NCBI RefSeq assembly: GCF_905220975.1
Contig: NZ_CAJNBK010000018.1
Span: forward strand, 1 to 64,000
Length of the DNA: 64,000 nt
Reading direction: 5' to 3'
DNA from: Paraburkholderia haematera
Lineage (GTDB): Bacteria; Pseudomonadota; Gammaproteobacteria; Burkholderiales; Burkholderiaceae
Every line of letters begins with the position of its first letter. Position 1 is the stretch's first letter. The position numbers and the translations under genes were made by a program. Positions 1 through 8,823 of the stretch are shown here, piece by piece. Below the pieces are notes generated by a model. The model saw only the letters and a list, made by a program, of their open reading frames with translations. It was not told where the DNA came from and did no database searches.

Positions 1-94
1 CCGGTCGCGAGGACGACTCATGCGCGCAAAATGCTCCCTGCCTCTGACACTTGCTACCTTGAGCACCTGTTCGCCGCTTGACTTCCAATACGGT

Positions 95-234
95 TGCTTT
101 TCTTTGCGGCATGCAAAGAAAAGTAGGTGCCCCCCGCACAGGGGGAACGCAAATAGACCACTAACAAAACAAGAAAACGCCAACACCAAAAAAAACCACA
201 CCCAAACAAAGCGCCACACAGGCAAAAAAACCCC
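95..234 (+). repeat. Dispersed hairpin repeat, copy A (partial)
   Basis: Partial copy of a repeat found four times in this window. It has an 11-bp hairpin (arms 97-107 and 113-123, loop GGCAT), then a GC-rich block CCCCGCACAGGGG and an A-rich tail ending directly at the stop codon of bcsC. The left half seen in the other copies is not recognisable here. No gene is visible in bases 1-234. Confidence 0.8.
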
Positions 235-3200
235 CTAATTCGACAACGACAAATACGGCGAACTCAACGGCACAGGCGGAAACGGCTGCAACCCCGTCTG
301 CTTACTAAAGCTATACCGCACATAAACCGCAGCAAGCCACTCCCGATACTCATAAGCATTCCCGAGCGACGCAGTCGCCCCAAACGCCAACTGCGGCGCA
401 AGTTGATATTCCCCCACTGCGCTAAGCGAATAAGAAACCCCGGTCTTACTCTGCCCAGGATAAACCGCACCACTATCCAGACCCGAGCCGAGCTTTTTGG
501 CTTGCGCCGCCGCATCGCTCTGGCGCTTGGAACCATCATTGAGCGGGAAGTAGTTCGACTGATCCTGCCGATAGTGCTGGACACCGATCGACCCCTTCAA
601 GTCGTAGGTAAACGCGCCATTACGCCCAGCCCATTCCACCGGAAGATTCAGGATCACATACTGTTGCGGACTGAAGTACCCACCCTGACCATAGGTGAAG
701 TAGGACAGATTCTTGTTATAGGCCATCAGTGTCGTGTTCACACCGATAGTCAGCGTCTGATCCGCATCCTTGAACAGACGCGTGTAGATGCCACCGCCGC
801 CTTTGACTGCGTTATTGCTTGCGACGTTATAGCCCTCGTAGTGCTGATAGGCGGCGTTCACGTACAGGCCGCTGGTGCCGTCATCCCATGCAAGGCTGGC
901 GAGGCCGCCGTTGGACGTGACGCCGCCCCACTCGAGGCCCGAACCCGAATCGCGCGCGCCGGCATACGACAGCAGGCTGTCAGTCACCGCGCGGCGCGCA
1001 ACCGCCAGCGAATACGACACCTTATCGGTAATGCCGCCGTTATATTGCAGGCCGCCTACGACAGTCTTCTCGGGGAAGCCGAGCGGCGTTACACCGACAT
1101 CGCCGCTAAAGCTGCGGCCTTCGTAGCCGAGCGACAGTCCCACGCCGCTGGCGGTCTGGCTGCCATAGGTGTTGTTGCCGGCAACCGCCGCCGCCGCGGA
1201 CGTGGTATTGGATAACCCCGCGCCAAATCGCGCGAGCGTCGACAAATTGCCCGAGGCAGTGCCGGCATCCAGCGTAACCGGCGTCGCCGTCACGACAATG
1301 TGGCCATTGCCGGCCTTGATACGCCCTTGAATGGGCGCTTCGATGTCCGTCAGCGTCGACAGGCCGTCTTCTCCCGAGCGATTGCGGAACACGATCCCGC
1401 CCGACACGGTGCTCGACTGCTCGCGATTGACCTGGGCCAGTTCCTCGGCGACACCGAGCGTCTGCGTGTTGGCTACGTTCGGTTGCGGATAGTTGCCGCC
1501 GTTGCCGTTCGCGCCGGGTTGTTGCGGGTAATAGGCTTGCGCATAACCGGTCGGCGGCTGCGGAATGTATGGCTGCTGTTGCTGCGCGTAATAACCGGAA
1601 CCCTGATTCGGATACGGCTGATAAGGCTGCTGGCCGTAAGCCTGCTGCGGCGGATACGGTTGATAGGGCTGTTGCGCATAACCCGCTTGTTGCGGCGCGT
1701 ACGGTTGATAAGCCTGCTGGCCGTAGTAGGGTTGCTGCTGCGGATAGCCTTGCTGCTGCCCATACGGCGCCTGCGCATAGGCTTGTGCGTTACGGTTGCT
1801 CTTCGACGCAGTTGTCTTCTTGCCGGCCGGGTGTTTTGTGCCGGTAGTCGAGCCTGCATAACGCGGCGGCTGCATCGAACCGGCATTCGCTTGCGCTTCT
1901 CGTGCCGCAGGCGACATCGGCCACGGCGTGGGCGCGTAGCCGTCAGGCGCCGGCTGCTGGTATTGCCCTTGTTGAGCGTATCCACCCTGCTGCGGATAAC
2001 CGGCCTGTTGCGGATACGCCGGGTTGTACTGTTGCTGCGGGACCTGTGGCAAGGGCGGCATCTGCGTCTGGCCCTGGCCCGGATACGGCTGCAACGGCGC
2101 GCCCGACTGGCTCGACCCGTTGGACTCCTGGCCATAACCGCCGGTGTTGGCGCCAGGGCGCGGCGCGTTATAGGGAACGGCGGTAGGCGCGACGTTGGGC
2201 ACGGCCGTAGGCACGGCGGTAGGCGCATACGGCTGCGCGGGCGCAGTATACGGCGCGACGTAAGGCGCGGGCTGTGAAGGCGGCGGATAGTTCGGCACGG
2301 TCTGTGACGGCAAGGAGGACTGCGAGTACGGGAGCGAAGCACGCGCGGCATTGGAGCCGCCGCCGGCCAACGCGGCGTTGTCGGCATCGGTCGGCGAGAT
2401 CGTGGCGGTTTTACCTTCGAAGGGATTGGTGCCCGGCAGCGGCGTCGCGCCGATCCGGCGCATTGCGACTTCCCAGCCACGCGGCACGTTGCTCGGCGCA
2501 TTGGCGCGTGGCCCATTGGCCATCAGCGGGGTATTGGCCGCGACCAGCGAGCGCTGCAAATAAGTCGACGCGAGCGACAGCTTGCCTTCGGCGCGATACA
2601 TGCGGCCGACTGTCGCCAGCACGCCCGGATCGCCAGGGGCCGCCGCGAGCGCCTGATTGGCGAGCGATTCGGCGTAGCTGAACTGTTTCGCACCGGCCGC
2701 CGCGGAAATGGCCGACTGCAGCAGGTTCAGATCGTCCGGCTTGCGCTGCAACGCGACGCGGTAACTGGCGAGCGCATTGCGGTCGTCACCGGCGCTCGAA
2801 TAGAGGCGGCCGAGGGCGGCCTGCAGATCGGGGTTGTCGGGCATCGCCGCAAGCCACGGCGCGATCACGTCGTAAGCGCTGGCAAGGTCGCCGCGCTGAC
2901 GCACCGCGTCGCATTGCTTGATGACGATCCCCAGATTCAGGTTGCCGAAATCCGTGCGCTGCTGCGGCGTCAGTTGCATCGCTGCAAGCCGCCGCATCAC
3001 CATGCCGAGTTCGGCTTCCTGCTGGGTGGCGGACAGAATGCCCGCGTATTGCAGGAGCAAATCGGTGTTGCCGGGCGCCGCGTTCATCGCGCTGCGCACG
3101 AGACTCAACGCGCGGGTTGGATCGCCCGCCTGCTGATACGCCGCGGCGATCACGCCGATCAGTTCGGGGCTGTTACCCGCCACGGGTTCGGCCGCCTGCA

Positions 3201-5031
3201 ACGTCGCCAGCGCTTGTTGCGACTGGCCGTTGCGCGCCATCCGCGTGGCGAGGTCGGCCTGTTGATGGACCCACAAGCGATGCTGCAAGGTCGTCATCGC
3301 GTCGGTGCGTTGCGCGGCCGGAATCCGTTCGAGTTGCGCAAGACCGGCTGCCCAGTCCTGCGTTTCCGCCGACAACAACGCGCTCGCATAGAGCGCGTCG
3401 GTCATGTCGGGATGCGCGGCGAGCAGGCCGTCCATCATGCTGCGGGCATTCGCTACCGCGCCCTGGCGCACGTAAATGCGCGCGAGGTCGAGGCGCAGCC
3501 AGGGATCGTCGGGATCGTTCAGCAGCGCGTCTTCGAACAGGCTGCGCGCACTGCCGAGATCGCCGCGCGCTTCGGCCGCGCGCGCCTGCGCGGCCTGCGC
3601 TTCGCCGCGCAGACGGTTGATGCCGCCGGCCTTCGATTGCTGTTCGCTGTTCAACTGATTGGCAAATTGCAGCGCTTCGTCGCCGCGGCCTTGCGCGGCA
3701 AGCGCGCCGACGAGGCCGCGAATCGCATCGGGATTGTCGGCCTGGCGGCGCAGCGCCATCCGGTAGGCCTGCTCCGCGCCGACCGGGTCGCCGTTCGACA
3801 GCAGCATTTCGCCGAGCAGCACCTGGGCTGTGACGTCGGACGGATTCAGCGCGATCGCGCGTTCGAACAGCGACTTCGCCTTCGCGAATTCGCCGTTGCT
3901 GCGCGCGCCGATGGCGTCGCTGGTATAGGTCCAATAGGTCGCGCTATCGAGCGCGGTTTTCCAGCGCGCCGGATTGCCGCTGCGCGAAGCACGTTCCAGA
4001 TAGTTGCGGGCTTCGGCGAATTTTTCCTGCTTCAAGGCGGCGATACCCATGCCGCCGAGCGCGTCGGTGTCGTTCGGACTATTTGCCAGTACTGACGAAA
4101 ATTTCGCCCGCGCCGTGCCGAGGTCGCCGCGATCGAGCGCGGCGAAACCGTCGGCGATGGTGCGGCCGCGCGCGTCGACGGCGGCATTTCCCTGGGCGCG
4201 ATCACGCGCCGCCTTGTCCTGCTGAACCATCGACTCGAAGCGCGCCTTGACCGCGGCGTCATCGGGTGCGCTTTGCAGATACGCTTCGTACAACGCAGCG
4301 TCGGAAGGGCGTGCGTCGAGCCACAATAACGCCTGCCGCCAGCTCTTTTTCGCCGACGCGCCGACCGTGCTGTCGCCCGCCAGTTTCTGCAGCCGCGCGA
4401 CACCGTCGCGACGCGTCACGTCGCGATACGTCAGATGCTGGGCGTAGGCGAGGGCGTAGCGCGGGTCGTCGGGGTTATCGCGTGCGAGCTGTTCAAGGCC
4501 GCGGCGCGCCTGGTCCCAGCCTTGCGGCGTGGCCGACAGCGCCTGGTAATACTCGAGTTGCAGTTCGGGCGTGGCCGGCTTGCCGTTCAACGCGCGCTGA
4601 TACTCCTCTACCGCACTCGCGCTCTGACCGCTTTGCGCGAGCCGCCGCGCGTCGTTGACCGTCTGGTCACGCAGGCTCGATTCGCCAAGACGGCGGCCCA
4701 GTTCGTCCAGATTCGGATAGTTCGGCGCAACTGCTTTCAGGCGCGCCAGATATTGCTGCGCGCCCGCGCCGTCCTTGCGGTCGGCGAGCACCATGCCCAT
4801 GCCGTAGAGCGCATCGGGCTGCTTCGGGTCGATGCGCAACACTTTCTGCCAGGCCTGTTCGGCGAGGTCGCCGCGGTGATGCGATTGCCAGTACTTGCCC
4901 TGATCGATCAGCACGTTCAGGGGATCTTTCGACGCCTGCGCCAACGCGTCAGGCGAAGCCGTCGCCACGCAGCAGACGGCCGTGAGGCTCAGCGCGAACC
5001 GCAATGAAAACGCGAGGGCGCTCAATCGCAT
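235..5031 (-). CDS. bcsC: Cellulose synthase outer-membrane/TPR subunit BcsC
   Basis: A 1,598-residue BcsC, the periplasmic TPR scaffold plus outer-membrane barrel that exports the glucan chain. The start at 5031 is chosen because a signal peptide follows it (hydrophobic stretch ending ALAQA) and GGAGAA precedes it; the frame stays open further upstream but that overlaps bcsZ. TPR repeats run from about residue 35 to 850. A long Pro/Gln/Tyr-rich low-complexity stretch follows (about 900-1,180, repeats of the type YPQQ and QQPYQPY). The C-terminal BcsC domain and barrel begin near 1,200 and end with alternating aromatic strands. It is the last gene of the bcs operon and overlaps bcsZ by 10 bp. 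The low-complexity insert is unusual: E. coli BcsC is about 1,150 residues. Confidence 0.95.
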   Translation of the reverse strand: MRLSALAFSLRFALSLTAVCCVATASPDALAQASKDPLNVLIDQGKYWQSHHRGDLAEQAWQKVLRIDPKQPDALYGMGMVLADRKDGAGAQQYLARLKAVAPNYPNLDELGRRLGESSLRDQTVNDARRLAQSGQSASAVEEYQRALNGKPATPELQLEYYQALSATPQGWDQARRGLEQLARDNPDDPRYALAYAQHLTYRDVTRRDGVARLQKLAGDSTVGASAKKSWRQALLWLDARPSDAALYEAYLQSAPDDAAVKARFESMVQQDKAARDRAQGNAAVDARGRTIADGFAALDRGDLGTARAKFSSVLANSPNDTDALGGMGIAALKQEKFAEARNYLERASRSGNPARWKTALDSATYWTYTSDAIGARSNGEFAKAKSLFERAIALNPSDVTAQVLLGEMLLSNGDPVGAEQAYRMALRRQADNPDAIRGLVGALAAQGRGDEALQFANQLNSEQQSKAGGINRLRGEAQAAQARAAEARGDLGSARSLFEDALLNDPDDPWLRLDLARIYVRQGAVANARSMMDGLLAAHPDMTDALYASALLSAETQDWAAGLAQLERIPAAQRTDAMTTLQHRLWVHQQADLATRMARNGQSQQALATLQAAEPVAGNSPELIGVIAAAYQQAGDPTRALSLVRSAMNAAPGNTDLLLQYAGILSATQQEAELGMVMRRLAAMQLTPQQRTDFGNLNLGIVIKQCDAVRQRGDLASAYDVIAPWLAAMPDNPDLQAALGRLYSSAGDDRNALASYRVALQRKPDDLNLLQSAISAAAGAKQFSYAESLANQALAAAPGDPGVLATVGRMYRAEGKLSLASTYLQRSLVAANTPLMANGPRANAPSNVPRGWEVAMRRIGATPLPGTNPFEGKTATISPTDADNAALAGGGSNAARASLPYSQSSLPSQTVPNYPPPSQPAPYVAPYTAPAQPYAPTAVPTAVPNVAPTAVPYNAPRPGANTGGYGQESNGSSQSGAPLQPYPGQGQTQMPPLPQVPQQQYNPAYPQQAGYPQQGGYAQQGQYQQPAPDGYAPTPWPMSPAAREAQANAGSMQPPRYAGSTTGTKHPAGKKTTASKSNRNAQAYAQAPYGQQQGYPQQQPYYGQQAYQPYAPQQAGYAQQPYQPYPPQQAYGQQPYQPYPNQGSGYYAQQQQPYIPQPPTGYAQAYYPQQPGANGNGGNYPQPNVANTQTLGVAEELAQVNREQSSTVSGGIVFRNRSGEDGLSTLTDIEAPIQGRIKAGNGHIVVTATPVTLDAGTASGNLSTLARFGAGLSNTTSAAAAVAGNNTYGSQTASGVGLSLGYEGRSFSGDVGVTPLGFPEKTVVGGLQYNGGITDKVSYSLAVARRAVTDSLLSYAGARDSGSGLEWGGVTSNGGLASLAWDDGTSGLYVNAAYQHYEGYNVASNNAVKGGGGIYTRLFKDADQTLTIGVNTTLMAYNKNLSYFTYGQGGYFSPQQYVILNLPVEWAGRNGAFTYDLKGSIGVQHYRQDQSNYFPLNDGSKRQSDAAAQAKKLGSGLDSGAVYPGQSKTGVSYSLSAVGEYQLAPQLAFGATASLGNAYEYREWLAAVYVRYSFSKQTGLQPFPPVPLSSPYLSLSN

Positions 5032-6224
5032 GCATTTCTCCAACTCGGCACGAGACGGCCGGCTTCGTCGAAACGATAGCGGCCGTCGATGAATCCGGTG
5101 CCGAACAAACCCAGCACACGATCGTAATAGACAGGTTCGCGGCCCGGTACGCTGGTGTCGAGCACGGCGAGGTGGGTACGCGCGAGGCCGAGGCCGCGTT
5201 CGTCGCCGAGCGCCTTGAAGTACGGCGCGAGCGCGCCCCAGTAGCTCAACGGTCCTTCGCCGCTCGCCGTGCCGGTGGTCGACGAAACCTTCTCGGGCGG
5301 GATGCCGGTTTGCGCAACCTTCGCGCGCATGCCGCCAAGCGCCGCGAGCCAGGGTTTGGCAAGCGGGTCGGCGGGCGAGGCGAGACCGGCCCACAGGTAG
5401 ACGCGGATCGCGTCATAGCTGCCGGTGTCGCCTTCCTTCGGGTCGACCACGAACTGGCCGTTCTGCCACGCAGCCCAGTCGGGCGCGAAGCCTTGCGGCG
5501 CAGTGGTCTTGATCAGCCTGTAAGCACTGTCGGCAAGTTTGGCCCACGGGCCGTTCGGTATCTCCTTCGCCAGCGCACGCAACACCGGCAACGGCAGATA
5601 GCTCGGATTCAGGCGTGTCACGCCGCCATTCCTGAAGCCCTGCGGTCCGGGCAGCAGCATCGGGCCGACGCCGGGCAGCGTGGTCATTTCCTGGCGAGCG
5701 ATTTGCGCGGCGAGCGCCTGACCGAGTTGCGTATAACTCGCCTCATGCCAGAGACGGCCGGCTTGCAGCAGATCGTAGGCGATCCACAGGTCGGAATCGG
5801 ACGCGGAGTTCTGATCGAGCACGCCGAACGAGCCGTCCGGTTTCTTGCCCCACAGCCACGACGGCAGCCGCACGTTTTGCGCGTCGAACTGATTGCCCGC
5901 GAGATTGGTGCGGGTCCAGTTGAGCAAGCGGTCGAAGGTCGCGCGGTCGTTCGCGACCAGCGCAAAAAACAGACCGTACGACTGGCCTTCCGAGGTGGTT
6001 TTCAGTTGTGGCGACGAGTAGTCGATCACGCGGCCATCGGCCTGCACGAAACGCTCGACGAAGAGACGGTACGCCGGCCAGTCGGTGTTGCATGGACCCG
6101 CCTGGCCCGGCGTCGACGTGGTCTGGGACACCTTGGTGATACTGGCAAAACTCGCGGTCGCAGCGAGAGCCAGGCCCAGCCCGAGCGTCAGTGCCACGGA
6201 TGTCTTGTTGATTTGATGCCGCAT
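5022..6224 (-). CDS. bcsZ: Periplasmic endo-1,4-beta-glucanase BcsZ (GH8)
   Basis: A 400-residue glycoside hydrolase family 8 endoglucanase, the cellulase that accompanies bacterial cellulose synthases and trims or edits the nascent glucan in the periplasm. A signal peptide is visible (residues 1-28, hydrophobic core, ending SFA). The TSEGQSYGLFFAL motif near residue 77 holds the general-acid Glu (about E79), and a later SYDAIRVYLW segment is the usual place of the second catalytic acid. Length and motifs match the BcsZ/CelY family. It lies between bcsB (10-bp gap) and bcsC (10-bp overlap), so all are probably on one transcript. Confidence 0.95.
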   Translation of the reverse strand: MRHQINKTSVALTLGLGLALAATASFASITKVSQTTSTPGQAGPCNTDWPAYRLFVERFVQADGRVIDYSSPQLKTTSEGQSYGLFFALVANDRATFDRLLNWTRTNLAGNQFDAQNVRLPSWLWGKKPDGSFGVLDQNSASDSDLWIAYDLLQAGRLWHEASYTQLGQALAAQIARQEMTTLPGVGPMLLPGPQGFRNGGVTRLNPSYLPLPVLRALAKEIPNGPWAKLADSAYRLIKTTAPQGFAPDWAAWQNGQFVVDPKEGDTGSYDAIRVYLWAGLASPADPLAKPWLAALGGMRAKVAQTGIPPEKVSSTTGTASGEGPLSYWGALAPYFKALGDERGLGLARTHLAVLDTSVPGREPVYYDRVLGLFGTGFIDGRYRFDEAGRLVPSWRNACD

Positions 6225-6234
6225 ATCAGTCCTA

Positions 6235-8820
6235 TCAGTCCTTCAGGCGGCGCGCGGCGATCGAACGCAGCGTCCGGTAGAACAGGCCCGCGATGATCAG
6301 CGCGGCGAGCACGCCGCCCAGCATCAGCAACAGCGGATGCGACGACAGCGCCCAGCGCAAATATTCCTGCGGCGACAGATGGCCGACATAGTACGCGTCG
6401 CCGTTCGACGTGATGGTGACGGTGCGGCCGTGAATCACGGCCATCGCGCCTTGAATTCCCTGCAGCACGTCGGCGTCGAGCAGGGCGGCGGACAGATCGG
6501 CGTCGGACTGGCCGGCTGCGCTCACCAGCGCGACGGCGCTGCGGTTCTTCTGCAGCGGCGACTCGAAACCGCTCAGGAGCGCGTCGCCGTTCGAACTCAC
6601 GAGCGTGAGATCGGCGCGTGCCGGCGAGCGTTCGACACCACGCTCGCCATGCCACCAGTCTTCGAGCTTGAAGACAACGTCTGAGAGCGTGAAAGTGCGC
6701 GAATCGCCGTCGCTGGAGAACGGCATCGATTTGGCCCAGCGCTGCAACAGCGGTTGACGGCCCGGCGCGCCGAAAATCAGCAGGTCCTTGTCGGCGTACC
6801 TGTCGACGTCCTGGGCCGTGCCGACGGTGACGCCATCCACCGGGTAACCCGTCGATGCCCCCATGCGGCCCATGGTCAGCAGGTACAGGCTGTAGTCGCT
6901 GGAATCGGCCTCGTCCGGCAGGATCGCCGCGGTCTCGGAGAGGTCGGCCATCCGCGTGAACGGGAAGCCGCTGTTCGCAAATGCCGCCAGGTCGGGCAGC
7001 GCCATGTAATGCGGGAACGACGATAGGTCGATCGTCGAGTTCGGATCGATTGCGCCGACCACGTTGTCCAGTAGACGGCCGTGACATTCGCCCGTATTCG
7101 GAATGTCGTAAAAGAAGTGCAGGCGCACTTGCGCGCGCGGCGTGAGCAGCAGCGGCGGAATATAAATCGTGCGGCGCGCTTCTGCGGTCTGGTCCGGCAA
7201 CACGCGCGCGAAGTAATGGCTCAGTTCGAACACCGAGGCCGACTCGGCCGGAATCGGCAGAGCCTGCACGAACCCGTCATTGACGCTGACGTTCAGCGAC
7301 GAACGGTCCCGCAGCGGGCGCACCGTGTAGCGGTAGCGCAGATCGATCGGCGCGCCCTTGGTGTGCCACATGAACAGATCGGGTGGCACGCGCAGATTCA
7401 CGCGCACGGCGTCGGCGTCGTAACCGGACACGGTCAGGTCGCGCGGGTCGGCGAGCTCGCCGAAACGCACCGGGCGGTTAGTGGGTAGCCAGTTCGGCGC
7501 GTCGTACGGCGCGCGCGGCGCGAGTTCGTTCAGTTGCGTGATCGTCGCGCTCGGACCGGTCAGCGTGTTCTGGCCGATGCCGAGTGCCCTGGCGGCGGTT
7601 TTCAGTTCGGCTTCGGTGCGGCCGAGCACGAGCAGCAGCTTGCCGCGCGCCGGCGCTTGACGATCCACCACGGCGATCGTCGGGCCGGAAATCGCCGGAA
7701 TCGTCACGCCGGCCGGGCGCTGGTCGTCGGTTGCGAACACTACCGCGTTACCCGACAACGGTGCGTTATCCTGCTGCGCCGGAAAAACCGCGCCGCGATA
7801 GCCGGCGAGCGCGCCGAACCATGAGGCGACGATGCCGCCCGCTTCGAGCGTCGCGGCGCCGGGTTTTTGCGGGAACACGAACGGCAGCTCGAGACGGCGC
7901 ACGTCGCGGCGGTCGAAGAACGGCTGTGGCAATGCCGCCAGGTCCGGCTTGCTGGCGAGCGACGCATAGGTCAGATCGAGCGAACTCGCATTGCTGACGG
8001 TGGCCCACAGCGAGGAATTCGCCGGGTCTTCGCAGCTTGTGGTGTAGTGGCCGATCAACTGCACGTTCAGGTGGTTGAATTCGGTGATGAAACGCGGATC
8101 GATCGAAACGTCGCGCGCCACCAGCATGCCGGCCTGTTCATGCGGCACGGGCAGCGTCGCGGCCACTTCGCCGTTCACCAGCACTTTCAGCTGGGAGATA
8201 TTCGCGAGCAGCGCGGGCGAGTAGCTATACACCAGATGCAGGATCGCGCCGGTCACCACTTCGTCGCCGCGCACGGAGAACGCGACGCCGTTCTGGCCGT
8301 CCGTGCCACGCAGTTGCAGCGGGTCGTGCGCGCCGAGATCGGCGAACGTGAGCGTCTGACGGCGGCCGCCCGGCACCAGCGTGCCCGGTTCGGCGGTGGT
8401 CGGCGTTCTGATGCCCAAGGCTTTCACCGACGACGCGGCGAGCGCAGGCGTGGGTGTGGCAAGCTGCGCCTGCGCGATTGCGTTCGGATCGTAAGGGACG
8501 GCCGCGCTCGGCGCGGGCACGCTGCCCACGCCGGTGGCGACGCGCGCGCCCGGTGCGGCCTGGGCCGATGTTTGGGCCGATGTCTGGGCCACGACCGCCT
8601 GGCCGGCTTGTGACGCACTCGCGCCGCTCATGGCCACCGCGGCAACTTCGGCCGCCGAAGCCAGCGGCGCCGCCAGCGCGGTCTGCAACGCGAGCCAGCA
8701 GGCAAGCCCGCGCGTCAACCGTTGCGAGCGGGAGCGTCCAGACAGACGCGTCTCCGCTTCCATCGCACTGCGCTCGTGATTCGAGCGTTCGACGTTTGAC
8801 TTCGCCATCCTGTTGCCCAT
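6235..8820 (-). CDS. bcsB: Cellulose synthase periplasmic subunit BcsB
   Basis: An 861-residue BcsB, the periplasmic partner of BcsA that guides the glucan across the periplasm and anchors the complex with a C-terminal membrane helix. The N-terminus is a long signal-like sequence with a hydrophobic stretch at about residues 38-57. The body carries the paired carbohydrate-binding/flavodoxin-like layout of the family. A final transmembrane helix precedes a short basic tail (HPLLLMLGGVLAALIIAG near the end). It starts 3 nt after bcsA; a second Met at residue 5 is an alternative start. The old name 'c-di-GMP-binding protein' is misleading because the PilZ domain is in BcsA. Confidence 0.95.
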   Translation of the reverse strand: MGNRMAKSNVERSNHERSAMEAETRLSGRSRSQRLTRGLACWLALQTALAAPLASAAEVAAVAMSGASASQAGQAVVAQTSAQTSAQAAPGARVATGVGSVPAPSAAVPYDPNAIAQAQLATPTPALAASSVKALGIRTPTTAEPGTLVPGGRRQTLTFADLGAHDPLQLRGTDGQNGVAFSVRGDEVVTGAILHLVYSYSPALLANISQLKVLVNGEVAATLPVPHEQAGMLVARDVSIDPRFITEFNHLNVQLIGHYTTSCEDPANSSLWATVSNASSLDLTYASLASKPDLAALPQPFFDRRDVRRLELPFVFPQKPGAATLEAGGIVASWFGALAGYRGAVFPAQQDNAPLSGNAVVFATDDQRPAGVTIPAISGPTIAVVDRQAPARGKLLLVLGRTEAELKTAARALGIGQNTLTGPSATITQLNELAPRAPYDAPNWLPTNRPVRFGELADPRDLTVSGYDADAVRVNLRVPPDLFMWHTKGAPIDLRYRYTVRPLRDRSSLNVSVNDGFVQALPIPAESASVFELSHYFARVLPDQTAEARRTIYIPPLLLTPRAQVRLHFFYDIPNTGECHGRLLDNVVGAIDPNSTIDLSSFPHYMALPDLAAFANSGFPFTRMADLSETAAILPDEADSSDYSLYLLTMGRMGASTGYPVDGVTVGTAQDVDRYADKDLLIFGAPGRQPLLQRWAKSMPFSSDGDSRTFTLSDVVFKLEDWWHGERGVERSPARADLTLVSSNGDALLSGFESPLQKNRSAVALVSAAGQSDADLSAALLDADVLQGIQGAMAVIHGRTVTITSNGDAYYVGHLSPQEYLRWALSSHPLLLMLGGVLAALIIAGLFYRTLRSIAARRLKD

Positions 8821-8823
8821 AGA

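Noticed and set aside
1300..2277. Long plus-strand open frame (325 codons) opposite bcsC
   Set aside because: It is the complement of the Pro/Gln/Tyr-rich repeat of BcsC; composition is Arg/Leu-rich and repetitive with no domain.
2914..4095. 393-codon plus-strand open frame
   Set aside because: Antisense shadow of the TPR part of bcsC, as expected in high-GC DNA; no recognisable family.
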